Below, piece by piece: positions 28,614-37,484 of a stretch of 60,530 nt of DNA; position 1 is the first letter of the stretch, and the number at the start of each line of letters is the position of its first letter. A model generated the notes under the pieces. That model was not told the DNA's origin and searched no databases. It worked only from the letters and a program-made list of their open reading frames with translations. The stretch is from Companilactobacillus keshanensis (GTDB taxonomy: Bacteria > Bacillota > Bacilli > Lactobacillales > Lactobacillaceae): positions 1-60,530 of the forward strand of contig NZ_RHOS01000014.1 of assembly GCF_003946205.1 (NCBI RefSeq), in the 5' to 3' direction. The translations under genes were made by a program, and so were the position numbers.

Positions 28614-28873
28614 TTTTTGCTTTTGTTCAACTCCTTAGTCGAATCTCTTCTATGGTGACGTTTATGGTAGCTTGTTTCTTGCACATTGCGTTTCTCAGGC
28701 ATCAAGAAGACACAGGTTATGTAAACAAGTATTGATAAGAAATAACTGAATGGTGTTATAAAAATAAATCCCAATCTAATCCAAGTGGAATCAATTCCAA
28801 AATGCTCACCAATACCACCGCATACACCAGCAAGAAAACGATCATCACTTGATCTAGTAATTCTTTCCTTCAA
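28610..28873 (-). CDS. PspC-domain membrane protein
   Basis: 87 residues. The PspC motif RFLAGVCGGIGEHFGID..WIRLGF is followed by one long hydrophobic segment and a basic tail (HKRHHRRDSTKELNKSKK). PspC proteins act in membrane-stress responses, often by anchoring partners at the membrane. It overlaps the YvlD-like gene by four bases and lies 56 bases downstream of phoU. Confidence 0.88.
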   Translation of the reverse strand: MKERITRSSDDRFLAGVCGGIGEHFGIDSTWIRLGFIFITPFSYFLSILVYITCVFLMPEKRNVQETSYHKRHHRRDSTKELNKSKK

Positions 28874-28929
28874 TAAATTTCACCTCAACTTGTTTCCAAA
28901 ATATACAACATAGTTGTGTAAAATTCAAA

Positions 28930-29607
28930 CTACATCTTTTTATTGGATCTCTTATTATTAAGTTCCACTACGTGACCACTATTTAAGTAAACGACCCACT
29001 CACAGATATTAGTTGCATAATCACCGACACGTTCAAGATAACTGGCAACTAACATGTAAGACGTACCGCTCAATACATTGTCGGACTTCTTTTGCATATC
29101 TTCAATACACAATTTACTGATTGCATGGCTCTTTTGGTCAATTTTAATATCACGATGTGAAACTTCACGAGCCAGATCTTCATCCTTTTTTAGGTAGGCC
29201 TCTAGTGAGTCTTCGACGATACTTGTACTTAATTCACCCATTTCAGCAATCAATTTTTCAATTTCTGGAATTCTGTGCTCACCTTTAACACGGATAGTCT
29301 CTTGCGCAATACTTACCGCATGATCGCCAATTCTTTCCAAATCTGAACTGGCCTTTAAAACAGTCACGATCATTCTTAAGTCAGATGTAACTGGTTGTTG
29401 TAGAGCAATCATTTCAAAAGAATCTTTTTCAAGATCCATCTCTCTGACATTGATGAAATGATCTTTTAAAAGTACATCCTTTGCCAATTCTTTATCGTGA
29501 TCAATGTATCCTTTAACGGATTTCATAATAGCCTCACTGGCCATCATTCCCATCTCTGAGAATCTTAAATGTAAATTACTGAGTTCTTCCTCGAACGTAC
29601 TACGCAT
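28930..29607 (-). CDS. phoU: phosphate-transport accessory/regulatory protein PhoU
   Basis: 225 residues, all helical, with two PhoU repeats (about 15-100 and 120-205) carrying the metal-binding ExxxD-type segments (DLERIGDHAVSIAQ and YLERVGDYATNICEW). PhoU links the Pst transporter to the PhoR sensor and damps uptake when phosphate is plentiful. It is the last gene of the pstSCAB1B2-phoU run, 12 bases after pstB2. Confidence 0.96.
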   Translation of the reverse strand: MRSTFEEELSNLHLRFSEMGMMASEAIMKSVKGYIDHDKELAKDVLLKDHFINVREMDLEKDSFEMIALQQPVTSDLRMIVTVLKASSDLERIGDHAVSIAQETIRVKGEHRIPEIEKLIAEMGELSTSIVEDSLEAYLKKDEDLAREVSHRDIKIDQKSHAISKLCIEDMQKKSDNVLSGTSYMLVASYLERVGDYATNICEWVVYLNSGHVVELNNKRSNKKM

Positions 29608-29619
29608 GAATTCTGCCCC

Positions 29620-30384
29620 CTATCCGAATTTTCCGGAAATATAATCTTCTGTTTGTTTTTGTTGTGGATTCAAGAAAATGTTTTTTGTTTTATCAAATTC
29701 AATTAATTCTCCATTCAAGAAGAATGCCGTTTGATCAGAAATTCTTGAAGCCTGTTGCATGTTATGAGTTACGGTAATAATTGTATAATCATCACGTAAT
29801 TCAAGTAAAGTATTTTCGACTTTTGCGGAAGAAATTGGATCTAGGGCTGAAGTTGGCTCATCTAACAAAATAATATCAGGCTTAACTGCTAAAACTCTAG
29901 CAATACAAACTCTCTGTTGTTGTCCACCTGATAATGACAAGGCACTCTGATGTAACTTATCTTTTACATCATCCCAGACAGCTGCTTTTTGTAAGCTTGT
30001 TTCTACGGCTTCATCAAGAACTGACTTGTCCTTGACTCCGGCCAATCTCAAACCATAAATCACATTATCATATACGGAAAATGGAAATGGATTAGGTTGT
30101 TGAAAAACCATTCCCACCTGTTTCCTTAATTCTACCGTATCAACGTTTGGTGCGTAAATATTTTTGCCATTTAAACAAATTGTTCCTGTGATAGTTACAC
30201 TTGGGATCAGATCGTTCATTCGGTTTAAGCAACGTAAATATGTTGACTTACCACAACCTGATGGTCCAATTAAGGCCGTGATCTCATGTTCATTGAAATC
30301 AAGGTTGATCCCTTTTAGGGCTTCTTTTTTTCCATAAAATAAATGAACATCTGATGATGTCAAAATTTTTTTCTTTTCAGCCAA
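29620..30384 (-). CDS. pstB2: phosphate ABC transporter ATP-binding protein (second copy)
   Basis: 254 residues. Walker [10 protein letters not shown], signature LSGGQQQR, Walker [13 protein letters not shown] and the H-loop [10 protein letters not shown] are intact. The start is TTG at 30384 with AGGAG 7 bases upstream, giving a 10-base gap to pstB1. The longer frame would overlap pstB1 by 70 bases without an RBS. It is clearly diverged from pstB1, so the duplication is old; two PstBs are common in lactobacilli. Confidence 0.95.
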   Translation of the reverse strand: MAEKKKILTSSDVHLFYGKKEALKGINLDFNEHEITALIGPSGCGKSTYLRCLNRMNDLIPSVTITGTICLNGKNIYAPNVDTVELRKQVGMVFQQPNPFPFSVYDNVIYGLRLAGVKDKSVLDEAVETSLQKAAVWDDVKDKLHQSALSLSGGQQQRVCIARVLAVKPDIILLDEPTSALDPISSAKVENTLLELRDDYTIITVTHNMQQASRISDQTAFFLNGELIEFDKTKNIFLNPQQKQTEDYISGKFG

Positions 30385-30394
30385 AGTTTTTCTC

Positions 30395-31198
30395 CTATCC
30401 AAAATGTCCAGAAACATAATCTTCAGTGGTCTTAATTTTTGGACGTGTAAAGATTTTTCTTGTTTCATTAAATTCTACCGCATGTCCCATGTGGAAGAAG
30501 GCTGTATAATCACTAATTCTGGCAGCTTGCTGCATATTATGAGTAACAATAATAATAGTAAAACTGTCTTTTAAACTTAGCATAGTTTCCTCCACGTTAG
30601 AAGTAGAAATAGGGTCCAGTGCACTAGCCGGTTCGTCCATTAACAAAATATCCGGTTTCATTGCGATAGCACGAGCGATACAGAGACGTTGTTGTTGACC
30701 ACCCGATAATGCCAAAGCACTTTTATGCAAATCATCCTTGACTTGTTCCCACAATGATGCTTGTTTGAGTGTCGTTTCAACAATTTCATCTAATTTATCT
30801 TTGTCGTGCAGGCCATGACGTTTCAGTGCAAAAGTTATGTTGTCATAGATCGACTTTGAGAACGGGTTAGGACGTTGGAAAACCATTCCAATATGCTTTC
30901 TAGTTTCATAAATATCAACATCATTCTTGTTGATATCCAATCCACGATACATAATTTTACCTTTAACACTGGCCCCAGGAACATTGTCGTTCATTCGATT
31001 TAGTGAACGCAAGAAAGTTGACTTGCCAGATCCAGATGCGCCGATGAGAGAAGTAATTTTGTAGCGTTCAAACTGTAATGAGGCTTTATGCATAGCTTCT
31101 TTTTCGCCATAGAAAACTTGTAGATCTTTAGTTTCCATAGCAATTTCATGTTCTTTTTCATCTAAATGATAGATGTATTGATCTTGTTCATCAGCCAT
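30395..31198 (-). CDS. pstB1: phosphate ABC transporter ATP-binding protein (first copy)
   Basis: 267 residues. Walker [10 protein letters not shown], signature LSGGQQQR, Walker [14 protein letters not shown]-loop [10 protein letters not shown]. It has an acidic N-terminal extension ([17 protein letters not shown]) that pstB2 lacks. It lies 6 bases after pstA and powers the PstCA channel, either as a homodimer or with PstB2. Confidence 0.96.
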   Translation of the reverse strand: MADEQDQYIYHLDEKEHEIAMETKDLQVFYGEKEAMHKASLQFERYKITSLIGASGSGKSTFLRSLNRMNDNVPGASVKGKIMYRGLDINKNDVDIYETRKHIGMVFQRPNPFSKSIYDNITFALKRHGLHDKDKLDEIVETTLKQASLWEQVKDDLHKSALALSGGQQQRLCIARAIAMKPDILLMDEPASALDPISTSNVEETMLSLKDSFTIIIVTHNMQQAARISDYTAFFHMGHAVEFNETRKIFTRPKIKTTEDYVSGHFG

Positions 31199-31204
31199 AA
31201 ATTA

Positions 31205-32092
31205 CTATTCTCCTGTCATTTTCTTATAAACTAAATTACCAATGTATCTTGATAGTAAATTAAAAATCAAAACAGCAATGATCAAAACAGCTGACGCTCC
31301 AGCAGAAACTTGAACTGCATCGGGGATCAAACCTTCTGAGTTAACTTTCCAAATATGTACTGCCAATGTTTCAGCAGGACGCATCAGATTCAATGGACTT
31401 GTAATACTAAAGATATTCCAATTTGTAAAATCTAGTGGTGGAGCACTTTGACCGGCCGTATATATCAAAGCAGCGGCTTCACCGAAGACTCTACCAGCAC
31501 CAATGATCATCCCGGTAATAATACCAGGCAAACCATCTGGAATAATAACGTGGATAACTGTTTCCCATTTCGACAATCCTAAAGCCAATCCGGCCTCACG
31601 TTGTGATTGAGATACAGATTTCAAAGAGTCCTCAACATTTCTAGTTAAAATTGGCAAATTAAAGACAGTCAATGTCAAAGCACCGGAAATAATTGAAAAT
31701 CCAAATTTGAAACTAATAACGAAGATCAAGAATCCAAACAAACCAACAACGATTGATGGCAATGAACTTAAAACTTCGATTGAAATTCTAATAAGTTCAA
31801 CTAATTTATTTTTGCCAGCATATTCTGACAAGAAAATACCTGCTGATATAGCGATAGGAATCGAAATAATCATTGAAAGGATCAATAAGAAAAACGAATT
31901 GAAAAGTTGGATACCAATTCCACTTCCAGCTTGAAATGCCTTCGACCCTGATGTTAGAAAGTGCCAGTTAACGTAACGAAGACCGCTTCCCAAAATATAA
32001 ATTAATAGTCCAGCTAGGATCAAAACAATTATCCCAGACATTATATAAATAACACCTGTAGCAATTTTATCTTTAACTTTTTCATTAAACAC
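31205..32092 (-). CDS. pstA: phosphate ABC transporter permease PstA
   Basis: 295 residues with six membrane segments and the EAA-like cytoplasmic loop (EAGLALGLSKWETVIHVIIP; anchors EAGLALG and VIIPDGLPG). The start is GTG at 32092, sharing its G with the pstC stop (TAGTG), with GAGGTGAG at a fitting distance. It forms the inner-membrane channel with PstC. Confidence 0.95.
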   Translation of the reverse strand: MFNEKVKDKIATGVIYIMSGIIVLILAGLLIYILGSGLRYVNWHFLTSGSKAFQAGSGIGIQLFNSFFLLILSMIISIPIAISAGIFLSEYAGKNKLVELIRISIEVLSSLPSIVVGLFGFLIFVISFKFGFSIISGALTLTVFNLPILTRNVEDSLKSVSQSQREAGLALGLSKWETVIHVIIPDGLPGIITGMIIGAGRVFGEAAALIYTAGQSAPPLDFTNWNIFSITSPLNLMRPAETLAVHIWKVNSEGLIPDAVQVSAGASAVLIIAVLIFNLLSRYIGNLVYKKMTGE

Positions 32093-33012
32093 TAGAACTC
32101 ACCTCGCTTAGCAATCAATCTTATTACGAAGTTGAATAACAGTGACATGAGCAACAATAGTAATGCCAATGACCAAAGTGCATCGTTTGGCGTTGAACCC
32201 ATGATCGTATTACCCATATTCATCGTCAATACAGAAGTTAAAGTCGACGATGGTGATACTAAGTTTTGTGGTAAGAGCATCGCGTTACCAATAACCATTT
32301 GTACGGCCAAGGCTTCACCAAAAGCACGTGACATCCCAAAAACAACTGCTGTTAATAATCCTGGTGAAGCAGCTCTTAAAATAACCTTATGAATCGTTTG
32401 CCAACGTGTTGCCCCTAAAGCTAATGAAGCCTCACGATAGTATTCTGGGACGGCTTTTAATGCGTCAACTGACATAGAAGTGATTGTTGGCAAGATCATA
32501 ACAAATAGAACAAATGATCCAGCTAAAATACCAAAACCACTACCACCAGCAATACTTCTGACAAATGGCACGACAATTGTTAACCCGATAAATCCATAAA
32601 CAACTGAAGGAATACCAACTAATAATTCAATTACCGGTTGCAAGATCTTACGACCTAATTTAGGTGATATTTCAGTCATAAAGATTGCTGCGGCAATTGC
32701 AAATGGTGTTCCGATCAACGCCGCAATCAAAGTAACTGCAAATGATCCGACAATCATAGGAGCTGCACCAACAATAGGATGACCAGCACTATCTAATTTA
32801 TCAGGTGCCCAAACTGAATGTGTCAAGAAGTCGATTGGATTGACACCATCCTTAAAGAAGATAACTAGACCTCTCGATGCCACGAAGCCAATAATTGTAA
32901 CCACCAAAATAACGATTACGGCTGTAAAACTAAATGAAATAATTTTACCTTTAGTTTCACGTTTTGCAGAGACAGACTTTTTGGTTAAACTTTCTCTAAT
33001 TGGATCTTTCAA
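32092..33012 (-). CDS. pstC: phosphate ABC transporter permease PstC
   Basis: 306 residues. A charged cytosolic N terminus, six membrane segments, and the EAA loop REASLALGATRWQTIHKVIL (anchors EASLALGA and AASPGLLTA). The start is TTG at 33012, with AGGAGGGAG about 9 bases upstream lying in the end of pstS. Only one base separates it from the pstS stop. Confidence 0.95.
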   Translation of the reverse strand: MKDPIRESLTKKSVSAKRETKGKIISFSFTAVIVILVVTIIGFVASRGLVIFFKDGVNPIDFLTHSVWAPDKLDSAGHPIVGAAPMIVGSFAVTLIAALIGTPFAIAAAIFMTEISPKLGRKILQPVIELLVGIPSVVYGFIGLTIVVPFVRSIAGGSGFGILAGSFVLFVMILPTITSMSVDALKAVPEYYREASLALGATRWQTIHKVILRAASPGLLTAVVFGMSRAFGEALAVQMVIGNAMLLPQNLVSPSSTLTSVLTMNMGNTIMGSTPNDALWSLALLLLLMSLLFNFVIRLIAKRGEF

Positions 33013-33013
33013 T

Positions 33014-33889
33014 TTAATCTCCCTCCTTTGAAATTGGGGTTACGTCACCCTTATAATCTTTTTGATACTGCATGTTCCTAATTGGTACATATCCCAAAGC
33101 CTTAACGACTTTATTTTGTACATGGTCGGTCATAATGTAGTCCAAGAAACGTTTTGTCATACCTTTAGGTTGTCCTTTGGTATAAAGATGTTCATATGAC
33201 CAAATTTTCCAAGTATTATTTTCAATATTTTTCATAGTTGGTTTAACTCCACCAACTTCTAGTGATTTAACTGTGTCATTTAAATAGGGCATAGCCAAAT
33301 AACTAATAGAACCTTGAGTATTGTATACGATTTGACGAACCATACCGCTGGAATCCTGCTCTTGAGAACTTGCTGAAGGTGTTCCGTTCATAACATCATC
33401 TTCAAATGCTGAGCGAGTACCACTACCATTGGCACGATTAATGATTGTTATGGGCATGTCTTGTCCACCAACTTGTTTCCAGTTAGTAACTTCACCAGAG
33501 AAAATTTGTCTTAACTGTTTGATTGTTAAAGAATTTATTTTTACTCCCTTGTTGACAATGGGAACCATCCCTACCGCTGCTATACGATGGTCTACTAAAT
33601 TCTTAGCATCAATATTCTTCTTTTGTTCAGCATATAAGTCAGAGTTCCCAATATCTACTGCACCTTGCTGAATTTGACTTAATCCAGTACCGGTACCTCC
33701 ACCTTGTACGTTGATATATTCGTTAGGATTATTTTTCGTAAATTCTTCTCCCGCTAACTCCACTAACGGTTGTGCAGCAGAAGAACCTACGGCCGTAATT
33801 GTTTGTTGGCCATTACTCCCCTTGCAACCCGTCAATACTAGAATTGCCGAAAAAAATAATGTAAAAATAGCCACCAGTCTTTTTTTCAA
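33014..33889 (-). CDS. pstS: phosphate-binding lipoprotein PstS
   Basis: 291 residues. Lipoprotein signal peptide MKKRLVAIFTLF.. with lipobox LTGC, so it is a lipid-anchored receptor on the outer face of the membrane (substrate of the Lgt encoded nearby). Phosphate-binding motifs AVGSSAAQPL, GGGTGTGLSQ and NRANGSGTRSAFE are intact. TTG at 33889 is preferred to GTG at 33898, because the AGAGG ribosome site lies 8 bases before the TTG and overlaps the GTG region. It is first in the pst operon. Confidence 0.94.
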   Translation of the reverse strand: MKKRLVAIFTLFFSAILVLTGCKGSNGQQTITAVGSSAAQPLVELAGEEFTKNNPNEYINVQGGGTGTGLSQIQQGAVDIGNSDLYAEQKKNIDAKNLVDHRIAAVGMVPIVNKGVKINSLTIKQLRQIFSGEVTNWKQVGGQDMPITIINRANGSGTRSAFEDDVMNGTPSASSQEQDSSGMVRQIVYNTQGSISYLAMPYLNDTVKSLEVGGVKPTMKNIENNTWKIWSYEHLYTKGQPKGMTKRFLDYIMTDHVQNKVVKALGYVPIRNMQYQKDYKGDVTPISKEGD

Positions 33890-33917
33890 TATACTCACCT
33901 CTGTCTTTTACAATATT

Positions 33918-33946
33918 AATATAGGAATGTATATTTTTTGTATAAA
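33918..33946 (-). promoter_or_regulatory. predicted promoter of pstS with PhoP-box-like repeat
   Basis: Minus-strand TTTATA (33946-33941), 17 bases, TATATT (33923-33918). Overlapping the -35 are two TATACA hexamers at an 11-base period (33928-33945). This is the spacing used by PhoP, whose Bacillus consensus is TT[ACT]ACA repeats. phoP is in this window. Confidence 0.6.
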
Positions 33947-33964
33947 AAGCATAATGAAGAATAT

Positions 33965-33994
33965 AAAAAAAGCCATTCAATTAAATGAATGACT
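33965..33994 (-). terminator. terminator of phoR
   Basis: AGTCATTCA and TGAATGGCT pair on the minus strand, followed by seven T. It isolates phoPR from pstS. Confidence 0.8.
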
Positions 33995-34000
33995 TAATTT

Positions 34001-35650
34001 TTATAATGGAATATTGACGATAAATTTAGTCCCTAATCCCTTATGAGATTCAACTCTGATATCACCGTCAAGTGTATTCAATGTCTCTTTGACAATTGCT
34101 AATCCTAAACCAGTTCCACCAGTTTCAAGGCTGCGTGAACGGTCGATTCGATAAAATCTTTCAAAGATCCTATCCTGTTCAGATTCAGCAATTCCAATAC
34201 CAGAATCTTCAACACTAAATTGAATACGATTCTCAATTTCATCATGACTGAAGCTTATTTTAATATCACCATTCTCTTTATTATAGGAAACAGCATTTTT
34301 AACCAGGTTGCCAACTATCAAATTGAATTTATCTTTATTGATAGTTATCTCGGAATTGCCAGCAAATTCAGTTTTAACATTTAGATGATGTCTAGAAATT
34401 CTTTGTGACAGATGTTCAATGATTTTTTCGATATCATTTTTGGCATCAATCGCCTCAGCTTGATCATCATCTTTTTGAACTTTAGATAACGAAAGAATAT
34501 CTTGGATCAATTCAGTTAAACGTGTACTTTCTTCATTGATAATATTTAAAAAGTGATCTAGTTTTTCTGGATCATCTTTAGCGCCATTTAATAGTGTCTC
34601 TGAGAAACCGGAAATAGAAGTAATAGGCGTCTTCAATTCATGACTGACATTATTAACAAAGTCCACTTGCATACGATCCATCTTGCGACTTTCGGTCAGG
34701 TCATATAATAACACTAAGATCTGTTGGTCAAAGTCTTCTCGTGAATGAACTAAACGAATTACATTAGCTTCGACGTACTTTTGCGAGTTACCGATCAACT
34801 CTAATTCCTTATGATGATTTTTATTCTTACGCAAAGTGTGTTCGATCATTCGACTCAATCCGTAAGTTTTAACATCTTCAATAAAGGGATGAATATCATT
34901 TGAAATATTCACGTCCAATAAAGCGGACATAGCCTGGTTATGCATCAAAACTTCTCCTTGAGAATTCAATAACATAACACCAATTGGCAAATGTCCAACC
35001 AAACTCTTGAAGCGGCGTTCACGTAAACGCGCATTATCACGTAATTCGTTGATATCCATACTGATTTCATTGGTCTGTTCAACCAAATCATATAATTCAT
35101 CATCTGGTGAAAGAATAATTGATGCCATATCTTTATTCTTTCTTACACGACGAAGATTCTCAGTAACATTTTTGATATCTGTACTTAGCTTTTGCTTACG
35201 TTTGTAGTAGAACAAAACAATTGAATTAATAAAAATAAAGTAAACTAAGGCAACTAAGATATAAGTCGATGTATTTTGACTCCATAAACGGTTATATTCT
35301 TTTACTACAACGTTTTTATTGGAGTCGCTGATATAATACATCGTTCTGGTACCAAAGGTCTTATCCGTTAAATAATTTTGACTAGGAGAAAGACCACCTT
35401 TATGGATCAAATCATAAACTCTTTTCTCCATTGCCGTATTTCTCTTATCCGCATCAACATGAGTTAAACCAGATACCTTGGCCGCCTGTGCAGCAGTATG
35501 GTTCTTCTTTAATTCCTTATATGAAACAGTTTCATCATAAAAGGTATTATGTTGTGAACTCCCCAGAGTGCTGTCCGCAAATGCAGACAAGATAATAAAT
35601 ATCACTATGGAAACAATTACCGCAATGATAGGCCCTAATTTTTTCCTCAT
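34001..35650 (-). CDS. phoR: phosphate-sensing histidine kinase PhoR
   Basis: 549 residues. Two membrane spans (about 7-27 and 145-165) bracket an extracytoplasmic sensor; then a linker, a PAS domain (about 210-310), and the HisKA/HATPase core. The phosphoacceptor is His337 in FVNNVSHELKTP. N-box GNLVKNAVSYNK, G1 EDSGIGI and G2 TGGTGLGLAIVKETL are intact. It lies 3 bases after phoP. It should phosphorylate PhoP when phosphate is low. Confidence 0.95.
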   Translation of the reverse strand: MRKKLGPIIAVIVSIVIFIILSAFADSTLGSSQHNTFYDETVSYKELKKNHTAAQAAKVSGLTHVDADKRNTAMEKRVYDLIHKGGLSPSQNYLTDKTFGTRTMYYISDSNKNVVVKEYNRLWSQNTSTYILVALVYFIFINSIVLFYYKRKQKLSTDIKNVTENLRRVRKNKDMASIILSPDDELYDLVEQTNEISMDINELRDNARLRERRFKSLVGHLPIGVMLLNSQGEVLMHNQAMSALLDVNISNDIHPFIEDVKTYGLSRMIEHTLRKNKNHHKELELIGNSQKYVEANVIRLVHSREDFDQQILVLLYDLTESRKMDRMQVDFVNNVSHELKTPITSISGFSETLLNGAKDDPEKLDHFLNIINEESTRLTELIQDILSLSKVQKDDDQAEAIDAKNDIEKIIEHLSQRISRHHLNVKTEFAGNSEITINKDKFNLIVGNLVKNAVSYNKENGDIKISFSHDEIENRIQFSVEDSGIGIAESEQDRIFERFYRIDRSRSLETGGTGLGLAIVKETLNTLDGDIRVESHKGLGTKFIVNIPL

Positions 35651-35653
35651 ACA

Positions 35654-36325
35654 TCACACCTCTAAAATATAACCGAAACCGTGCACGGTTTTTATTATTT
35701 GTGGATCTTTCGTATCTTTTTCAATTTTATCACGAAGATGACTGATTTGGATATCCACCATTCGCAATTGCGAATCAGAGTTGACACCCCAGACATTATC
35801 AAAAATCTGTTCTCGAGATACGACTATCCCGGTATTCTTTAATAAGAAGTCCATTAATTCATACTCTTTACGGGTCAATGAAATTTCCGTATCGTCAATA
35901 ATAATACTTTTCATTGCACGATTAAGATGAAAATTTATTTTCTTATCACCGTCCACCTTAGATGTTCGTCTGATAACAACTTCAACTCGAGCCAATAATT
36001 CTTTAATACTAAATGGTTTTGTAATGTAGTCATCGGCTCCACTGATCAAACCATCGACCTTACTATCCTCGTTATCAACAGCCGTTAGAAAGATAACCGG
36101 TGTCAAATTACCGGTCGCACGCATTTTTTTTAAAACTCGAATACCGCTTAATTTAGGTAACATTTGATCCAGTAAAATAAGGTCAAAATATTCAGAATTG
36201 GCCATTTCTAGCGCCATCTTTCCATTTATGGCTCTTTTAACTTCATATCCTTGACCCTGCAAATTGTATTCTATCAACTCTAAAATAGACGGTTCATCAT
36301 CAACAATTAAAATTCTCTTTGTCAT
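35654..36325 (-). CDS. phoP: phosphate response regulator PhoP (OmpR type)
   Basis: 223 residues. The receiver domain has the acidic pair DDE (9-11), phosphoacceptor Asp53 and Lys in YITKPFS (about 102). The C-terminal winged helix (about 130-223) ends in HGFGYILEV. ATG at 36325 is used; the longer frame reaches back into prfB. Only one base separates the prfB stop from this ATG, so its ribosome site (GGAAGG) lies inside prfB. Confidence 0.95.
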   Translation of the reverse strand: MTKRILIVDDEPSILELIEYNLQGQGYEVKRAINGKMALEMANSEYFDLILLDQMLPKLSGIRVLKKMRATGNLTPVIFLTAVDNEDSKVDGLISGADDYITKPFSIKELLARVEVVIRRTSKVDGDKKINFHLNRAMKSIIIDDTEISLTRKEYELMDFLLKNTGIVVSREQIFDNVWGVNSDSQLRMVDIQISHLRDKIEKDTKDPQIIKTVHGFGYILEV

Positions 36326-36326
36326 T

Positions 36327-37443
36327 TTAATCTGAGCCTTCCCCTTGTAACTTCCACTGAAGATAGGCAAAAATAAATTGGTCTAAATCTCCATCCATTA
36401 CTGCTTGCCCGTTACCAGTTTCATAATTGGAACGATGATCTTTAACCATTGTATACGGATGGAACACATAAGAGCGAATCTGTGAACCCCATCCAATATC
36501 CATCTGTTCACCTTTAATTTTGGCATTACGTTCAGCTTGCTCTTCTTGTTCTTTTTGGAATAATTTAGCCTTCAACATATTCATAGCTGTTTGACGATTT
36601 TGCAACTGCGATCTCTGAGCCTGAGAACTAACCACGATACCAGTTGGTATATGCGTGATTCTAACTGCGGAGGACGTTTTATTAATATGTTGACCACCAG
36701 CTCCAGATGACCTAAAAACGTCTACTCTTAAATCATCGTCATTTATTTCTAAATTAATACTTTCATCCAATTCCGGCATAACATCAACTGATGCAAATGA
36801 TGTATGCCTCCTACCGGCTGAATCAAATGGAGAAATTCTAACTAAACGATGTACGCCACGTTCAGAACGCAATAATCCATAAACGTTTCGACCCTTGATC
36901 ATCATCGAAACACTTTTGATTCCTGCGTCATCACCTGGCTGATAATCTTCTATTTCAACTGAAAAATCATGTTGTTCGGCCCATCTTTGATACATTCTTA
37001 AGAGCATTGTGCCCCAATCTTGGGACTCCTTGCCACCAGCACCTGGATGGATCTCCAAAATAGCGTTATGGGAATCATAAGGTTCAGATAACAGCATAGT
37101 CAATTCATATGATTGCAACTGTTTCTCTAAAGAATCAGTATCTTCTTCCAACTGATTCAAAAGTTCATTTTCAGTATCCACCTGATAAAGTTGTTCCAAA
37201 ATTTTAATATCTTCTAAATTTTCAGACATAGACTTGAAACTATCAAATTTATCCTTTAAATCATTAGTTTCATCAATTAACAATTGTGCTTTATCATGAT
37301 CATCCCAAAAACCAGGTGCTGTCATTCTGGATTCATTTTCAGCAATACTTTCTTCAAGATTATCTAGGTCAAAGAGACCCCCTGAACTGGGATACTTTCT
37401 CTTCAATATCGTTTATTTTGGATTTTATTTCTCCAAATTCCAT
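36327..37443 (-). CDS. prfB: peptide chain release factor 2, made by programmed +1 frameshifting
   Basis: The reading frame is in two parts: 37443 to the in-frame TGA at 37371-37369 (24 codons, MEFGEIKSK..), then, after a +1 slip, 37370 to 36327 (347 codons). The shift site AGGGGG-TCT-CTT-TGA-C is the canonical RF2 signal, with an internal SD-like sequence and CUU-UGA-C. The joined product is about 371 residues, normal for RF2, with the GGQ loop (SGAGGQHINKTSSA) and SPF tripeptide (RISPFDS). RF2 reads UGA and UAA and controls its own synthesis through this stop. It lies directly upstream of phoP. Confidence 0.96.
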
Positions 37444-37456
37444 CTTGTCACCTTTA

Positions 37457-37484
37457 CAAAAAATGCAGGCACTAGGCCTGCATT
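37457..37484 (-). terminator. terminator of secA
   Basis: ATGCAGGC and GCCTGCAT pair with a T run on the minus strand. It sits between secA and prfB. Confidence 0.85.

Noticed and set aside
36327-37443. prfB as a frameshifted pseudogene
   Set aside because: The interruption is exactly the conserved RF2 recoding signal (SD-like AGGGGG and CTT-TGA-C).
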